From: Orbilia blumenaviensis
Lineage: Eukaryota > Ascomycota > Orbiliomycetes > Orbiliales > Orbiliaceae
Direction of reading: 5' to 3'
Assembly (NCBI GenBank): GCA_036872755.1
Contig: JAVHNS010000009.1
Coordinates: 1,798,001 to 1,862,000, forward strand
Length of the DNA stretch: 64,000 nucleotides
Numbering within the stretch: the stretch's first letter is position 1; each line of letters opens with the position of its first letter. Shown in pieces: positions 25,001 to 36,566 of this stretch. Position numbers and translations under genes: made by a program. Below the pieces are notes generated by a model. The model was given only the letters and a program-made list of their open reading frames with translations. It was not told the origin of the DNA and made no database searches.

Positions 25001-25903
25001 GGCTCCAATGTGTATGATTATTAAAGGAAGACTTACATAGCTGAATTCTGTTACCGCCACCACATAGTTCGTTCGCCTTACCTGGACAGGGCATATTGCA
25101 ACCACTCGATTCACCGTTGCTGCCACTGAGGGCATTTCCATACCAACACTCTTGGCCATACTCAACACCAGCGAAATTATAGCCGGCAGCTCTGTCCATG
25201 CAAGCCGCAATCGTCATGCCGTTAGCATCGACATACTGATTGCTTAGTACCCTTGCGTTCACATCGTCAGAGTAACAACCGTAGTAGGTAAATCCGTTGG
25301 TACCGGGGTTAATGGTAGGGGTTGCAGCACCCGTCGTCGTGGTTGTTGTTCGACTGGTGGTCGTGGTGGTTGTACCTGGATTTGGAATATATTAGCTTTC
25401 ACATCCTGTCTGCATATACAAATTGGTATTTTACATAAGGATTAAATATCTAGCAACTTACCCTGTGGGACATGGTCTATCGCCTTTGAAAAGCAATCAG
25501 TATTGGCGGCATTATTTGATACCAGAATACCAAAACCGCAATTACTGTTCGTAGAAGACGCAACTCCACCGCATCGGTTTGGGCATGAAAGTATCTTTCG
25601 AAAGTTCCCTCGAATGACGGAACCCTCTAGTCTGGGTGGTGGAGATCCACCATTGCAAGTATATGAAATCATAGCAAGAGCTGCACCGCCTGCTCTGAGC
25701 GCAGAAGAGAACACAACAGGTTCACTTCCACCGCCATAGAACAGGCCGGTTTCGAATCTTGATATGGCATCATTGATAGCGTCTTCATTGATAGCGCCGG
25801 CGCTGCAGCCATCGGCGACGGTGACACACTGGACGCTCTGTCCATTGATGCCTGGAAAGGCCGACAGCCCAGCGAGGGCTAAGAAAATGCTTTTAGAACG
25901 CAT
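22098..25903 (-). CDS. Secreted triple-WSC-domain protein with unrecognised C-terminal half
   Basis: Ten exons: 25903-25462, 25375-25037, 24978-24094, 24017-23929, 23857-23806, 23748-23657, 23575-23560, 23493-23030, 22974-22535, 22470-22098; 1063 aa; every junction is GT-AG and in phase. A signal peptide (ALAGLSAFPGING) leads to an unfamiliar Cys-containing domain (about 22-145), a Thr-rich linker, then three WSC domains (about 175-460; GCYSD, CWYGN, CGGGNR-type motifs) that bind wall glycans. After a basic segment come an Ala/Val-rich hydrophobic stretch (AAQGILVAVELG), a Pro/Asp linker and about 450 residues of unknown fold with conserved-looking Cys (GCAPCAAD). No C-terminal anchor is seen, so it is probably released or wall-bound. 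The gene is divergent from the Cys-repeat gene at 27389. Carbohydrate-binding domains plus a large unknown domain would fit an enzyme or an antagonistic secreted protein, which is inference. Confidence 0.82.
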
Positions 25904-27388
25904 TCTCAGAGGACTTCGACGACACTCCGCCGATAGAAAGAAAGGAGGTTACTGGAAAAAAGGATACGAAATGGCCAGCTTCCCGAGCTATTCATAAATA
26001 TAAAAACCATATAGTCGTACAAACGGATGTGAACATCGGCGCGCGTATACATTCCGCCCCAAAGGAGCTCACAAGCTTGATCAATATTCAACCGATTCTA
26101 TTACTTCATTAATCATATAGCATTTTGTGGCTGATGCAACAAGATAAAGTTCGAAGACGGGACACAAAAATCAGCAGAAACATATCCAAAAAAATGCAGG
26201 GAAAATGCCCCACATTGCAGTCGGAACCTGCGTCGGCGCGTCTTCCGTCCGAACAAATGTTTTTCGAAGGATCCAATTCATTGGTCAAGACTAGGCGGGT
26301 TGGGGAAGTTGTGAGAAGTTTGCTTTCGATTACTGATCGGAAAACCTGCAGGGAATTCAGCCATGTGCGCTAAAGTATGGTAATCGACAGAACCCGGGGG
26401 GAAATTAATTTTCATGCTGGCATGGGAGCTTGGCGCAGGGCTGCAGTCGGTGTAGCCCGAGGCAAGAAGTTTCTGGCGACCGGGCTAAGACCACAACCGA
26501 GAGCTTAACTCAACGGCCTGTGATCAGCGGGTCTTGGTCTGTGCAAGCTAACGAATCTGGCTGGTCTGTACCTACCTAGCTATCAGTATTATTCATTACC
26601 TACTTAGTACTGCAAGCTTCTCTAAGTAGCTATGCAATTCCTGGCGCAAAACATTAAACAATGGCTTCAGACAGTCCCCGTATATATTATGATAAGTAAC
26701 TAAGCATGATTCTATCGAATTCAGATGTATATTTAAAGGTAAAATACGTATATTAATTGAAAGACTGAAGTCATACAAACCATCCGCACAAAAGAGAAAT
26801 ATACTATGCATCGATGTGTCAGCCGGTCTTTTATTTACCTCATTCTCACCCCGCCTCATGAACTTAATTTTCGTTATCCAGACAGGCCTCAATCCTGTGA
26901 GCACAATCGGGTTTGAGGATTCGCATTTTTTTTACCCTTGGCTGGACCCACTGGCCTACGGTTCCACGGTCCAAAACCTCAAGCTTAAATCCAATCTCGC
27001 AAATTCTAAAGTAAGACACTGCAAGTTAGATCGATGCATAGTGAACGTAAATTCCATGCGGTCCGAGAACATGCAGTCATCGTTGCGCAGGCGCAAGTCC
27101 GAGCTCGCGGCCATGCATGGGGCGCTGTCAACTCGCGGAATTTTGCCGGCATGGCGCAGGGGTGGTTGCAAATGTGGGTCTAACTAGCATATGACCCGGT
27201 CGACTTTCGACCACAACACTAGCTAGCCCTGAAGAATTTCGAATGTTTCTTCAGATTTCCTGTGAACTGACTACTAACAATATTCTATCGGCGGACATGG
27301 TTATATTGGGACGAATTCTTGTGAAAATGGATATCTTTGCCTGTGCTCTCTGCAAAACCCCGTCGGCTTTTTGGCCATACAATTAAAA
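25904..27388. promoter_or_regulatory. Shared divergent intergenic region of two secreted-protein genes
   Basis: About 1.5 kb separate the two start codons. The sequence is moderately AT-rich, with a TATAAA-like element close to the WSC gene near 25998-26010 (minus strand reads TTTATATTTATG). Open frames inside (26125-26373, 26816-27187) have no recognisable domain. Co-regulation of the flanking genes is possible but only inferred from orientation. Confidence 0.4.
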
Positions 27389-29787
27389 ATGCTGGGTGAA
27401 TCGATCCCAAAGGCCATTGTGGCTCTTTGTGTTCTGAGCATATCTAGCTCGACCGTTCTAGCATATCCCTTCAAAGATGGCGCCGGTTTGCGGTATAATC
27501 TTGGGAAGAGAGGTCCAGAACTTTGTCCCGCGCGGTATCAAGAAGGGCTCGTCCCCTTCTTCGCCTTCCCTCAATCGCTTTTCGTCGCCATAACTAGTAC
27601 GACTACCGCCAGCAGGTGAGCCCGAATCTCAGAATATTAGATCCTGACCAAGATTGTTTGCAGAATTGCTTGATATCTAATCAGCTTGAATTTATAACGC
27701 TTGAATAATGTGAGTTTCTAATGTAATCCTTGTATATGTAGGACAACTACCACAACCTCAACACCAAGGCCGACAACGACCTCTAGTGTTCCTACTACAA
27801 CCCCTTCTACTGCCCCCTCCACCACTCCACCTACTACTACGACTACTACCACCACCACCACTACAAGACCAACAACCACACCTACAACTACTGTAATTAC
27901 TACGACTAGGACTACTACTAGCTCAACAACTACCCCTTTCCAAGTAGTCTGTCCAAGCTCGCCGCCTTCATGTGAAGCGAACGGTTGTTCCGGTACAGTG
28001 GTTGGCGGTAACCCCGCCTGTCGTTCCACAAACTTTGCAGGATGTGCCTGTATCCCATCTACGAATACCCCAGGTTATAATTGCCCGAATCAAAGCTGCG
28101 GTGCCAATAACTGCGCGGGCAGCTTTGACAATAGCGGCGCTGATTCAACCTGTAAAAACTACGGGGCTGGCTGCCACTGCACACCTACCACAGCAATGTG
28201 TGGCACGGCACAGAGCTGTGATGCAGGTGGGTGCGCAGGATCATTCGATTCTGGTACTGTGGCGACGTGCAAAGGCAATTGGGCTACCTGCCGTTGTAAT
28301 CCAACCCCGAATACTTGTGGAGATCCTCAATCCTGCGACGCTGGCGGGTGCGCTGGGTCATTCGATTCTAACGGGTTCGCCACCTGTAAGGGCAATTATG
28401 CCACCTGTCGGTGTAATCCAACACCAAACACATGTGGAACCGCCCAGTCGTGTGATACGGGTGGTTGCGCTGGAACCTTTGATTCCAACGGCATTGCTAC
28501 CTGCAAGGGCAATTATGCCACCTGCCGCTGTAACCCAACCCCAAATACTTGTGGTAACCCTCAATCTTGTGACGCAAATGGTTGTGCTGGTACATTCGAC
28601 TCTAATGGAAGGGCGACTTGTGTAAGTTCCTATCTAATACCTTTTAAGATTTACCGCACTAACATTTGATTCTAGAAAGGGAGATACGCGACTTGCGGTT
28701 GTACTCCCACTCAGGGCAGCGGGGGTACGTGTGGTAACCGCGCAAGCTGTGATGCTAACAGCTGTGCCGGTCGCTATCTTGGTAATAATCCATATCCCCA
28801 ATGCACTAATTTTTACGCACCATGTTTCTGCAACCCGACGGATAATACCTGCGGCGACCCCCAGAGTTGTGGAAATAATGGCTGCAATGGTGCATGGGAC
28901 GGGAACTCAGGTATTGCCCGATGCACAGGAAACTTCATCGGGTGTAGGTGTACTCCTACTCAAGGCAGTGGCGGTACTTGTGGAAACCGTGCAAGCTGCG
29001 ATAGTAATAACTGTGCTGGTCGCTTCCTTGGAAACAACCCATACCCTCAATGCACCAATGCCTATGCACCGTGTAACTGCAATCCAACAGATAACACATG
29101 TGGTAGCCCCCAGAGCTGTGATTCAAATGGCTGCAATGGTCGCTGGGATGGAGATACGGGCATTGCAAGATGCACTGGAAATTTCATAGGCTGCAGATGT
29201 AATCCGACCCCGACTACATGTGGTGCAAGGGCAAGTTGCTTCAGCGGCGGGTGTGCTGGACGTAGAGGTAGCGACGGTGTCTGGCGGTGTACCCAAAAGT
29301 ATGCACCATGCGGCTGTTACTATAACTCTTTCTGGGGTTACCTTGATAGGGATGCTGGTTGGACTGGAGGCAGATACGAGCTTAGGTCCAATGAGAATGA
29401 ATGCAGTAAGTCTAACCTATCTATACATCTTCTGGTCCGACCTCTTAAATTAACACAATCCATAGCAAATTTACCATCCAACTGGAATGATGTTGCCAGC
29501 TCCATCCTAGTCATGTCATGGGTTGTTAACTGCCAATTCTATGAGTAAGTTCTAGTTGCGACTAACTCAGTATACAACTGAGAACAAGCGTTACTAACTA
29601 AATTATGCGAATTTGTAGGAATATAAACTGTGGTGGAGCTAGCATATATGGCACGTCAGAGCGTAATGCTGGAAACAACCCATGGGATCTTCAGGGCGCA
29701 AATTCCTACTTCAATGATAGGATCTCGTCGTACAAGTGCTGGCTTGACCCTCTATCCTGGTGTGGCGATACCCCGTGTCATGGATAA
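27389..29787 (+). CDS. Secreted Thr-rich protein with 11 six-cysteine tandem repeats and a crystallin-like C-terminus
   Basis: Five exons: 27389-27615, 27742-28621, 28676-29405, 29466-29544, 29619-29787; 694 aa. The ATG at 27389 gives a signal peptide of about 25 residues, then LGKR, a Kex2-type site. A Thr/Pro-rich linker (likely O-glycosylated) precedes eleven consecutive units of about 33-40 residues, each with six cysteines in the order C-x4/5-C-x4-C-x(10-13)-C-x6-C-x-C (typical fragments CGDPQSC, GGCAGSF, YATCRC). The last about 90 residues end NCQFYE, NCGGASIYG, WDLQG, NDRISSYKCW, a pattern like a beta/gamma-crystallin motif. No membrane anchor is present. Units 3-6 are close DNA copies and units 7+8 and 9+10 are a duplicated pair. 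Function unknown; wall or adhesion protein, or secreted effector, are possible. Confidence 0.82.
28179..29310 (+). repeat. Coding tandem repeat array (six-Cys units)
   Basis: Within the gene above, units of about 117-120 nt recur: AATCCAACCCCGAATACTTG-type joins start each of units 4-6 and of the last unit. Later a two-unit block (starting near 28710 and again near 28950) repeats, with the shared peptide GNNPYPQC in the first half and GIARCTGNF in the second half. The array shows both recent single-unit and two-unit duplication. Confidence 0.75.
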
Positions 29788-30016
29788 CACGATTATAGCT
29801 TTAATATTTCTTCGAGCCCGGCTCATACTGGGCATAAATCTGTAAAAGAGCAGTTCCATATCCTATATAACGAATAGTTTGGACGTACATGGATATATAT
29901 ATACTTACATATTGGATCCTTGTTACCAGCACTACAGTATCGAACAAATAGAGAAATAGGAGCCGTTAATCGGGAAATCCAATAATCTTCAATTGGTGTA
30001 TTAAGATCAAAAGCCG

Positions 30017-32058
30017 TTATCCTGTAGAACTGTTGCCTGGGTTCGCGGCATGGTGTGCAAGGACACCTGGCTGAACAGGATGTGATTGCCAAACAAAGTC
30101 TGGGGCTGGCGAAGGTATCAATGGCTCGATGGCTAATCTCCGTCTCTTTCGACACCAAAAGAAAAGAAGGACCAAAAGCAGAATTATTAAAGCTCCACCT
30201 GCTGCACCGCTTGCTATAGCTATAGTCATTTTCTTTCTCCGGTTGGTAGCTGCCGGCTCGTCGCCGAATATATCCTCTAGGCGAGGACCACCAGGTGCAC
30301 CTAACTCTATAATCTCCTCTTCCGTTTGATTTAGTTTTGCTACAGCTATTGCCGTAATAGCATTGGATCCACTGGATTTTCCCTTCATGACGACATACGC
30401 ACGGCTAAGAAACGGCCCCCCAAGAATATAGGAAAATTCAGCGTCATCCTGGCTCGCGGACAACGATAAACGGCATGTATTAGACTCTTCGGCAACTATA
30501 TTACCAAGAGTGGCGAAAATCCGTTCGGGCACGGTGGTTTTGAGGTCTTCCAGTGGGACTCTGATCACTACTTTGTCAAATTCGAATTGTAGAAAGTAGG
30601 TTGGGTCAATTTGTCTATCGCATAGAGCAAAAAGATAGTCCGCAAGGTCATTTCTTCCTAGAGGGTAGGCGAAGGGGACTAGAAGACGAAGTCTCTGGAG
30701 CAGCGATGATGGGACAACAATAAAGCTATATATGTAGTCGCATAAAGGGTCAGTACACTTAGCAATAGAGAGCATTTGACAGTGGGATGTGTAAACTGAC
30801 GGTGTCCCAGGCGATATCAACGCAGTCTTTTGTGTTGGAGAACTAAAGGTAGTGTTATATACTTCGTCGAAGTTATCTTCAGTAATAACATTAACATTAG
30901 GAGTTGGAATCTCCCCAGGTAATGTTAAATCGTCCCAGACATCGAAGTTCCCATAAATCTTCTTTCTATCGACACCACCGATTACAATCTGTCCGGCGTT
31001 TCCATGCGGATTTCTGATGTTGTAGAAGCTTGTATATGAGCTATAGATCTTGTTCTGTTTCGTGAGAGTCTCTGGGTAGCCGAGTTGGCCACCCGAGTTT
31101 CCAGTTGGATCTGTGAGTCCCAGTCCGAGGGCTGGAGGTATATTCCAGGTATCACAGACCCCAAAGCGTAAGCCCGTGGATATCCCATCAACGGAAACCA
31201 CGCCGTCATACAAGGATCCGCGTACCTATCGGAAAAATAGTTGTTAGATTTATTCATTACCTCTATCCCGACCTCAGCGAAAACCATACCAAAGCACTCG
31301 TCTCAGACTCGGATAAACTCAATTTGAACGAAATCCCTGTCGAATTATTGGCCGGTGAGTCTGTTTATTGTCTTGTTAGCATGCAAGCGCCAAACAGATT
31401 TTTGATATTTGAGTGGTGAGAAAAAGCCCACAGTATCCGCTAATTTCAGCCAGCTCGCATTCCGTGCTGGTAGACTGGCTTCCGCAACGGCTGGCAATGT
31501 TTGGGACCCAGGTCTCGTATCTTTTTGAAATGGCCAAGTTTATGGGTTGATTGTCTATTAAAGCGGCTCAAGAAAGATACTTGATTAATATTATAACCAC
31601 TAAAAACCGTAGTATCATCAGTAGCGGAGGATAGCTTAAACTATGATACATCCATGGCGCTCTATGAATCAATTCGATGAAGCACTAAGATTCGTACCAG
31701 AACCAAACTTGATTTGAGTATAAACGGACGGGTCAAGCTTCCCGGACTCGGCGTATTTCTGACCATAGTTAGTGGCTTGTGTAAAGATTGACCACGGGAT
31801 ATGAGTACGCAATTCGTTGTAATTAGCAGGGTATCAAGAAATTACCTGAAATGTAGAGAGAATAACATGCTTCTGCTCTCTCGGCGCCTGGCGTGGTTGT
31901 TTTAACGAGTCTAAAATTGCTAGGCCTGGCCAATTGGGTTGTGTGGTTGAAGTCGTATAACACCAAATGAAAAGCAAAATTAAAAAAGCGACGACGGGGA
32001 GACCGACTATCGGTACCCAGGCGATAGCCGGAAAGAGATATCTCAATTTTGTGATCAT
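30017..32058 (-). CDS. Membrane-anchored aspartic-protease-like protein, probably catalytically dead
   Basis: Five exons: 32058-31846, 31758-31698, 31554-31432, 31360-31290, 31225-30017; 558 aa. An N-terminal hydrophobic helix (VVAFLILLFIW) lies at about 18-33. The pepsin-like ectodomain shows ETWVPNIASRC, PALGLGL and YILGGPFLSRAYVV, the last matching the usual C-lobe end. The two catalytic DTG/DSG motifs are absent: the N-lobe site reads LAISKRYETW and the C-lobe site reads ALISPGTPS. A C-terminal helix (GGALIILLLVLLFFW) is followed by RKRRR and a short tail. This is a known style of inactive A1-family surface protein in fungi; a sensor or ligand-binding role is inference. Exon 1 is the least certain part: its splice to exon 2 is canonical (87-nt intron with ACTAAC) but the first helix could belong to another model. 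Confidence 0.7.
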
Positions 32059-32862
32059 TCCCTTAGCGAAACGTTGACTGTAGATACATTAGTGACTCCT
32101 CAAACTTGGTGATAAAAACGACCGTTGGGGCCCCGGCCCTTTTTATGTAAGACATCGGTCCTTCCCGATCGTAGATCCAGCTGGTTTTGCATTTTCAAGT
32201 CATTTGCTAGCTAGTCGGCACGCGATAAAGTTAAGTTCCCCGTCTTGCATTATTGCTTTCAGCCTCACGATGGCGTATGAATTCCCATTGGGTACTGGAT
32301 CTTGGCTTTCGGTCTAATAGACGAGAAATTCGCTGCCAAGCTCGCTCTCCTCGCTCAAGGGGTGTAAAGATATATATTTGGGCATTTAGCGGTATAGCAA
32401 TTGCGATCCAGATTAGTCCCTTGTGCCACACTTCCAGTTATACGTCAAAAACATCTGCATGGTTATATCAATTGTGATTCGATGCCAAGTAACATCTCCA
32501 ACGTTCAACAGCACAATGTTGAGGTTGTTGCGGCATTAGGGTCACGATTGGATAGCCTGTGTAACTTTTGGCACTTTATTGTGTTGTATGTTGCACTTTT
32601 AAGAGTTTTCATTGGCCAGTTCTGCCAAGCCATTGAGTTCAAAATAGCACCATGCGCTGTCCTTGTACTTGTCACCACGATGTAAGCTTGGGCCAGGCCA
32701 CGAGCTTCAGTCTTCACACAAAACTTTCGGGCGCGGGGTATGACTACAGAATCGACTGTTAGATATCGCCAAAACAGTCTCAGTTGAACTAGGCACGCCG
32801 CTGCCGCCAGTACGGGCCAATCGGCCACATATACTGGCCTGTGGGCCTACCCCGCCGCCAGA
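32059..32862. other. Intergenic region (divergent promoters)
   Basis: About 0.8 kb between two divergent start codons. Frames on both strands (32401-32685, 32505-32828) overlap each other and lack any recognisable domain. Nothing else is seen. Confidence 0.5.
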
Positions 32863-35103
32863 ATGCGAGTGTCTCCTACAATCAGTGCCATTGCGCTGAG
32901 AACAACCAGACGCCGATTGCCTACTAAGCTCAGTCGGTTAGCGAACCGATTGGTGGGGAATCCTAAAAGGGGCCTTCAGGTAGCTTCTCTGGCCTCGACC
33001 TCGCAGAAAGTAACTCTGCCTCATCTTCCGGAGCTATACAAGGCCGACTTCTTGGATATATTGATTCCGTCGATTGCACGGGGCCCTGTTACAACCCCCA
33101 AGGATGCACCGCCCAGTCCCGAGAACTCAATGATATCAGCCCTCAATGCAAAAGGCAATGAGGTCAGAACACAAAATAATGCTCCAGCATTTCGATCTAC
33201 AGGCAACGCGCTTGTAGATGCATTCCTTCGTCCAACTGTATATCACCAGACTGCTTCAATAGACGATCTCTTACGGCCTGCGTGGGAGGAAGACCCCGAG
33301 ACTACCTTGAGAATCATATTTTACTTCAGAAGCATTCACGATGGTAAAAATGACCGGAAGCTCTTCTACCGGGCCTGGGCTTGGCTATATGAAAAACATC
33401 CCAGGACTGCCATTCACAATTTACAGAAACTGATCGACCCTAGCTGTGAGCGGGAATTACGAAAAGGAGATGAAAGGCAGCTACCGGGACGGTCGCATGG
33501 GTATTGGAAGGATTTGCTGAATATACTTTGTCTGGCAGCTACAAACAAACTGGGGAAGCAGGATCATTACAACTTCGGCTCGGGAACAAAACCCAGGCAT
33601 TTCCGTGGAATGCGTAGTCGGGCTTACAGATCAAATGAACGCCGCGAAAGCTTAAATAAAAGCTTAGCAGAAGATCCCAAATTCCGAGCTCTTTATGTGG
33701 CCGTCGCCCGGTTATTCGCTGGCCAGCTTGTGGCTGATGCGGGTCTGTTAACACAGTACCAGAACACTACCGATCCAGAGACGCTTTCAAAGCTCCAATG
33801 GCAGATTAGTCTAGCTGGGAAATGGGCTCCAACTCCAGGTCTCTCCCATGACCGGATAACGAATATCTCAACTGCTATTGCTCAGCTCCTTCATTCTACC
33901 CGAGAGTCCCAATCTTGGATATATCCGTCATCCCTCTCTGACTTCGACCATACTCGTCCGCTTTCCGTTGAGCAGGCCACAACCCTTCGTTCTTACCTAC
34001 AACGTTGGTTTCTCACCCCTCTTCGCGCTCACAGTAAATGTCCGGAGCCGCTCATGTCAGCCAAAAAATGGGGCGACATCAATTATTCTCGAGTGCCCTC
34101 CCTCTCCATGTCGTTGAATGCACCAAAATTTCTAAAACACGACTATGAACGTTTCTCGAGGCACCTATTTGACGTCTCAGTTGGGAAGAAGAGCATCTCA
34201 GGAGCCACACTCCTTCCGCATGAAATTTTGATGCGATTGGTAGATTATGAAACCAACCTCGGCTTCCTGGATATAGAGAAAGCCGAGAGTAATGATGGCG
34301 TTGATAGGTACAAGAAAAAGTTCTTAGAGGCCCAGATCATGGTCGCAAGTGCCCAATGGAACACATTGGTCGAGCGGCTTAGGGACTCAGGAGGTATAGA
34401 AAACTCCATCGCGATATGCGATGTTAGCGGTAGCATGGGCACTTTGAATGACTATAAGAACCGCAAGGACCCTCAACCCATTTTCCCAGCACTTGCAATG
34501 ACAATACTACTCAGTATCCTTGGAAAGCCGCCATTCAACGGTGGTTTTATCACTTTCTCTCAAGAGCCTGAATATGTCAAACTAAACGATCTGGCACAGT
34601 TGACGACAAATATGAAGATGATGCTGGAGACTTCCTGGGGTATGAATACTGACTTGCAAAAGGTATTCACGGAGCTACTTCTACCGCTTGCGAAACAACA
34701 CAAAGTCAAGAAGGAGGATATGATCAAGCGACTTTTTATATTTTCGGATATGCAGTTTGACGAGGGTACTGCGGAAAAGTATGAAAAGAATAAATCTTGG
34801 GAGACGACTCATGATATCATCAAGAAGGAATATGAGGCTGCGGGCTATGACGTGCCTGAGATCGTTTACTGGGACTTGGGGAATCAAGATACGGTGGAAA
34901 TACACGCCAACAGGGAGGGGGTCGCCTTGATGAAGGGGTTTTCCGCTGGAATGATGAAGGTTTTTCTAGGGGAGCAAGAGACTGAGGGCGACTCACCAGC
35001 TGCCGAGGGAGCGAAAGTCGAGAAAGAGGCGATGACCCCAGCCGGAGTCATGCGACAAGCTGTGATGAATAAGAGCTTCGATGGGCTAGTAGTGCTGGAT
35101 TAG
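32863..35103 (+). CDS. DUF2828 / vWA-domain protein
   Basis: Single exon, 746 aa from the ATG at 32863. The first about 50 residues are Arg/Thr/Ser-rich without acids, like a mitochondrial presequence. The body matches the DUF2828 family: an N-terminal helical part (NALVDAF, WEEDPETTLRIIFYFR, IHDGKNDRKLFYRAWAWL) and a C-terminal von Willebrand A-like domain with MIDAS motif DVSGSMG at about 520-526 and FIFSDMQFD downstream. The family is distantly related to the TROVE/Ro fold and is widespread in fungi, plants and giant viruses; its biochemical role is not established. The C-terminus holds a Glu/Ala-rich insert. An intronless gene of this size is unusual for the window. Confidence 0.88.
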   Translation: MRVSPTISAIALRTTRRRLPTKLSRLANRLVGNPKRGLQVASLASTSQKVTLPHLPELYKADFLDILIPSIARGPVTTPKDAPPSPENSMISALNAKGNEVRTQNNAPAFRSTGNALVDAFLRPTVYHQTASIDDLLRPAWEEDPETTLRIIFYFRSIHDGKNDRKLFYRAWAWLYEKHPRTAIHNLQKLIDPSCERELRKGDERQLPGRSHGYWKDLLNILCLAATNKLGKQDHYNFGSGTKPRHFRGMRSRAYRSNERRESLNKSLAEDPKFRALYVAVARLFAGQLVADAGLLTQYQNTTDPETLSKLQWQISLAGKWAPTPGLSHDRITNISTAIAQLLHSTRESQSWIYPSSLSDFDHTRPLSVEQATTLRSYLQRWFLTPLRAHSKCPEPLMSAKKWGDINYSRVPSLSMSLNAPKFLKHDYERFSRHLFDVSVGKKSISGATLLPHEILMRLVDYETNLGFLDIEKAESNDGVDRYKKKFLEAQIMVASAQWNTLVERLRDSGGIENSIAICDVSGSMGTLNDYKNRKDPQPIFPALAMTILLSILGKPPFNGGFITFSQEPEYVKLNDLAQLTTNMKMMLETSWGMNTDLQKVFTELLLPLAKQHKVKKEDMIKRLFIFSDMQFDEGTAEKYEKNKSWETTHDIIKKEYEAAGYDVPEIVYWDLGNQDTVEIHANREGVALMKGFSAGMMKVFLGEQETEGDSPAAEGAKVEKEAMTPAGVMRQAVMNKSFDGLVVLD

Positions 35104-36566
35104 AAAATTTTTTAAAGTGCCCACGGATTCCAGCTACAAAGGCAGTTTACGTAAGAGATGGCTAAGTGAGATCTAGATCCCAGGAATAATTTAGCTAGCT
35201 ATGGAAGCTGTAAGATACAATTGTATTAGGGAAGGAGTGATCTCGACTAGCTTGTATAATTTGACGCTACTAAGAAAATATGTACGATACGAAAAATCAC
35301 ATCTTTGAAAAGTTTATGCATACCGAGAGATATGGAAATTGAACAAACACCCACCCTTTTCTTTTTCCTTCTCGAATCTTCGCTTCGCAGATTTGTCGGG
35401 ATCGTTGTTCCACAGAACCGATTCCAAAATGTTACAGAACACAAGGCTCGCGAAATTCCACCGAATCGGGTAGTTTAATTTTCTCATGACCATGACGGTA
35501 TGCTGACTGCTGACAGTCCCGGATTTGCAAGGCCTGGCTAGCCTTAAATTTCCCACAGCAATAAAATTTAGCATAGGACGGAGCTGGCCTAGTAGCCTTT
35601 TCAAATGTATATATCGGGCCCGAATCTACCAAAAAAAAAAACACAATAGTAGCTTTTCTGTAGCCCAATTCGTCCGAGAACCAACGGCTGGGGCAAATAG
35701 ATACCCCGTTTCGTATCCCGCGAGCTGGATTGGGTTTGAGGATACGACATTTCGAACCTTTCCATCCCACTAAGCCGAGGCTTTTCTTGTTCCAAGCAAA
35801 CGCCCCCTGCAAAGACTAACGTTAGCGAGGAAACCAGCATCATCTCCCGTCCGTCAACATCAACCTAAAGGGCTTGGAAGAGGAGGCTCCAGTTTCTGAG
35901 CAGCCCTAAGCTGAGCAATCGTGGCTCGCTGATTTGACTGGAACCCCCCACCACTATATTGCGTACATACATCATAGTTAGTACTCTCGGAAATCAGGTG
36001 CCGTGTGAACACCTCACTCGCGAACCGCGAAGTTTATCTCCGTCCAGCTCAACAGCAGCCGCCGGTCAATATTTCTCAACCCCGGAGCAGACTGAGTCCC
36101 GAGCTTGCGCGTCGACAGGGCAATAGCACAAGGCCCAGCTGAAACAGTCCCGCCGCCCCGCAAAAGGTTCCAGGTTTGGTGGTTATTAAAAGCCACAGTG
36201 GCCGCCCTCGATTTTCTCCAAAACAGTATTCCTCCTTTGAAGATATCAAACTTTCGGAGGCTCTAGTCTACCGTGTAGTTTCTGCCCGAGCCAACAACTA
36301 GCCAACCCCGGAACTTTAAGGACCATAACGGTTGGCGATTGTCGACAAGCTTCGTTGAGGATTGCAAATTACATTCTAATTCTTTATTGTTATCGATCTT
36401 AATACTTAATTGATTCGCACGACGTTTATACACCTAAACATCTCGGCAATATCGATAGTAACCCTCTCTACAGTCGCCTCCACTGCAACTCTTCATTAAT
36501 TCGGCGAAACGGTTTAAGATTCGACAAATCTAGCCTGCCGCAGCTGCGGAGGCGAAAGACTAAACT
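35104..36566. other. Intergenic region / P450 promoter
   Basis: It has an A-run near 35630 and short overlapping frames on both strands with no recognisable domains. The last few hundred bases before 36567 are presumably the P450 promoter and leader. No RNA gene or repeat is evident. Confidence 0.5.
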
